This document shows positions 63,445-64,000 of a stretch of DNA of 64,000 nucleotides, one piece after another. Source of the stretch: VXNE01 sp965261535. Its GTDB lineage: Bacteria; Pseudomonadota; Gammaproteobacteria; Pseudomonadales; Azotimanducaceae. The stretch spans positions 1 through 64,000 of the forward strand of contig OZ253469.1 in the NCBI GenBank assembly GCA_965261535.1, given 5' to 3'. A program made the position numbers and the translations under genes. The first letter of the stretch is position 1; every line of letters begins with the position of its first letter. The notes beneath the pieces are model-generated. The model made no database searches. It saw nothing but the letters and a program-made list of their open reading frames with translations, and was not told where the DNA came from.

Positions 63445-64000
63445 TGAACGAACCTCGCGAGCATCGCGTCCGGCTGGGTGACATCGATATCGTCTGGTTC
63501 GAGTGGGGCGATCCCTGCGGTCAGCCTGTTGTCATGGCGCACGCGACCGGCTTCCACGGCCGTTGCTGGGACGCCGTCGCAACAGCCCTCGGGCTCGGCT
63601 ATCGCGCGATAGCTCTCGACCAGCGCGGCCACGGACGCAGCGACAAGGCGGGGCCATACGATTGGCGTGCATTCGGCGCGGATCTCACCGCTTTCGTCGA
63701 TCAGCTCGACCTCCGGCGGATTGTCGGCGTAGGCCATTCCATGGGCGGGCACGCAATGGTGCAGGCCGCGTCCAGCCGCGTCGAGCGCTTTGAACGGCTG
63801 GTGCTGGTAGATCCGGTCATCCTTGCGCCCGAGGCGTACCGAGACTGGCCTCGCGAGCGGCAGTATGCGTCCGCGGATTCGCATCCGGTCGCGCGGCGCA
63901 AGGCGGATTTCAAGACCTGGACGGAACTGCACGACCGGCTGCGCGCGCGCGTGCCTTTTTCGCTCTGGCGTGCGGACGTGCTTCGCGACTACTGCCTCCA
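63445..64000 (+). CDS. Alpha/beta hydrolase (partial, cut by window end)
   Basis: First ~185 residues of an alpha/beta-fold hydrolase. The oxyanion segment is AHATGFHGRCWDAV, the DQRGHGRSDK motif follows, and the nucleophile elbow is GVGHSMGGHA. Translation probably begins at the TTG at 63445, which has AGAGGA upstream. The Asp and His of the triad would lie beyond the window. It is divergent from idi across 89 bp. Substrate unknown. Confidence 0.85.

Overview
The window looks like chromosomal DNA of a GC-rich gammaproteobacterium (inference from gene content and order; no rRNA is present). Evidence includes the trxB-aat-infA-clpA-clpS neighbourhood, a Vibrio TonB2-type energiser with DUF3450 and TtpC, a RibBX-type riboflavin protein, S-methyl-5'-thioinosine phosphorylase, a PA4642-type small protein and an etfBA/ETF-QO pair. 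It is mostly core metabolism, with several degraded loci and many small repeats.

Layout. 1-4.6 kb: type II secretion genes gspE-F-G-H-I-J (minus strand, J cut by the window edge). 4.8-8 kb: Nudix hydrolase and a divergent TonB-dependent receptor with a Fur-box-like palindrome between them. 8.1-12.2 kb: a tight, overlapping four-gene cluster (fatty acid/sterol hydroxylase, GH3 acyl-adenylating enzyme, enolase-superfamily enzyme, small membrane protein) that matches no pathway I know. 12.3-18 kb: DUF1993, an N-terminally short animal-type phenylalanine hydroxylase, PutA, PyrB. 18.5-29.6 kb: etfAB, ETF-QO, DUF1285, MoaA-type radical SAM protein, MurF, SppA, DUF1232 and glutathione reductase. Copies of one 364-428 bp repeat element lie at 18.06 and 27.24 kb in opposite orientation. 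29.8-32.6 kb: larC-larB-larE nickel-pincer cofactor genes. 32.6-38.6 kb: riboflavin synthase, then DUF3450-ttpC-exbB-exbD-tonB-TPR.

39-44.3 kb: phoB, a disrupted phoR and a C-terminally truncated pstS, then PA4642-type gene, trxB, aat and infA. 44.3-48.5 kb: clpA and clpS; with aat these make an N-degron pathway. Next is a tRNA-Leu(UAA) gene interrupted by a 244-nt group I intron, followed by relics of hyuB, clpA and clpS. 48.6-56 kb: hyuB-hyuA, CHY zinc finger protein, alcohol dehydrogenase, pdxA, and ribBX whose frame runs into pdxA through a 12-bp tandem repeat. 56.2-64 kb: GH51 arabinofuranosidase, Fic protein, class III CoA-transferase, tRNA-Arg(UCG), hpt and MTI phosphorylase, FAH-family hydratase, IPP isomerase and a partial alpha/beta hydrolase.

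Most notable: the group I intron in tRNA-Leu(UAA); the paired non-coding elements with near-matching terminal inverted repeats and an internal array of palindromic units, differing in length by exactly two 32-bp units; solo ends of the same element that overlap stop codons; and the uncharacterised hydroxylase/GH3/enolase cluster.
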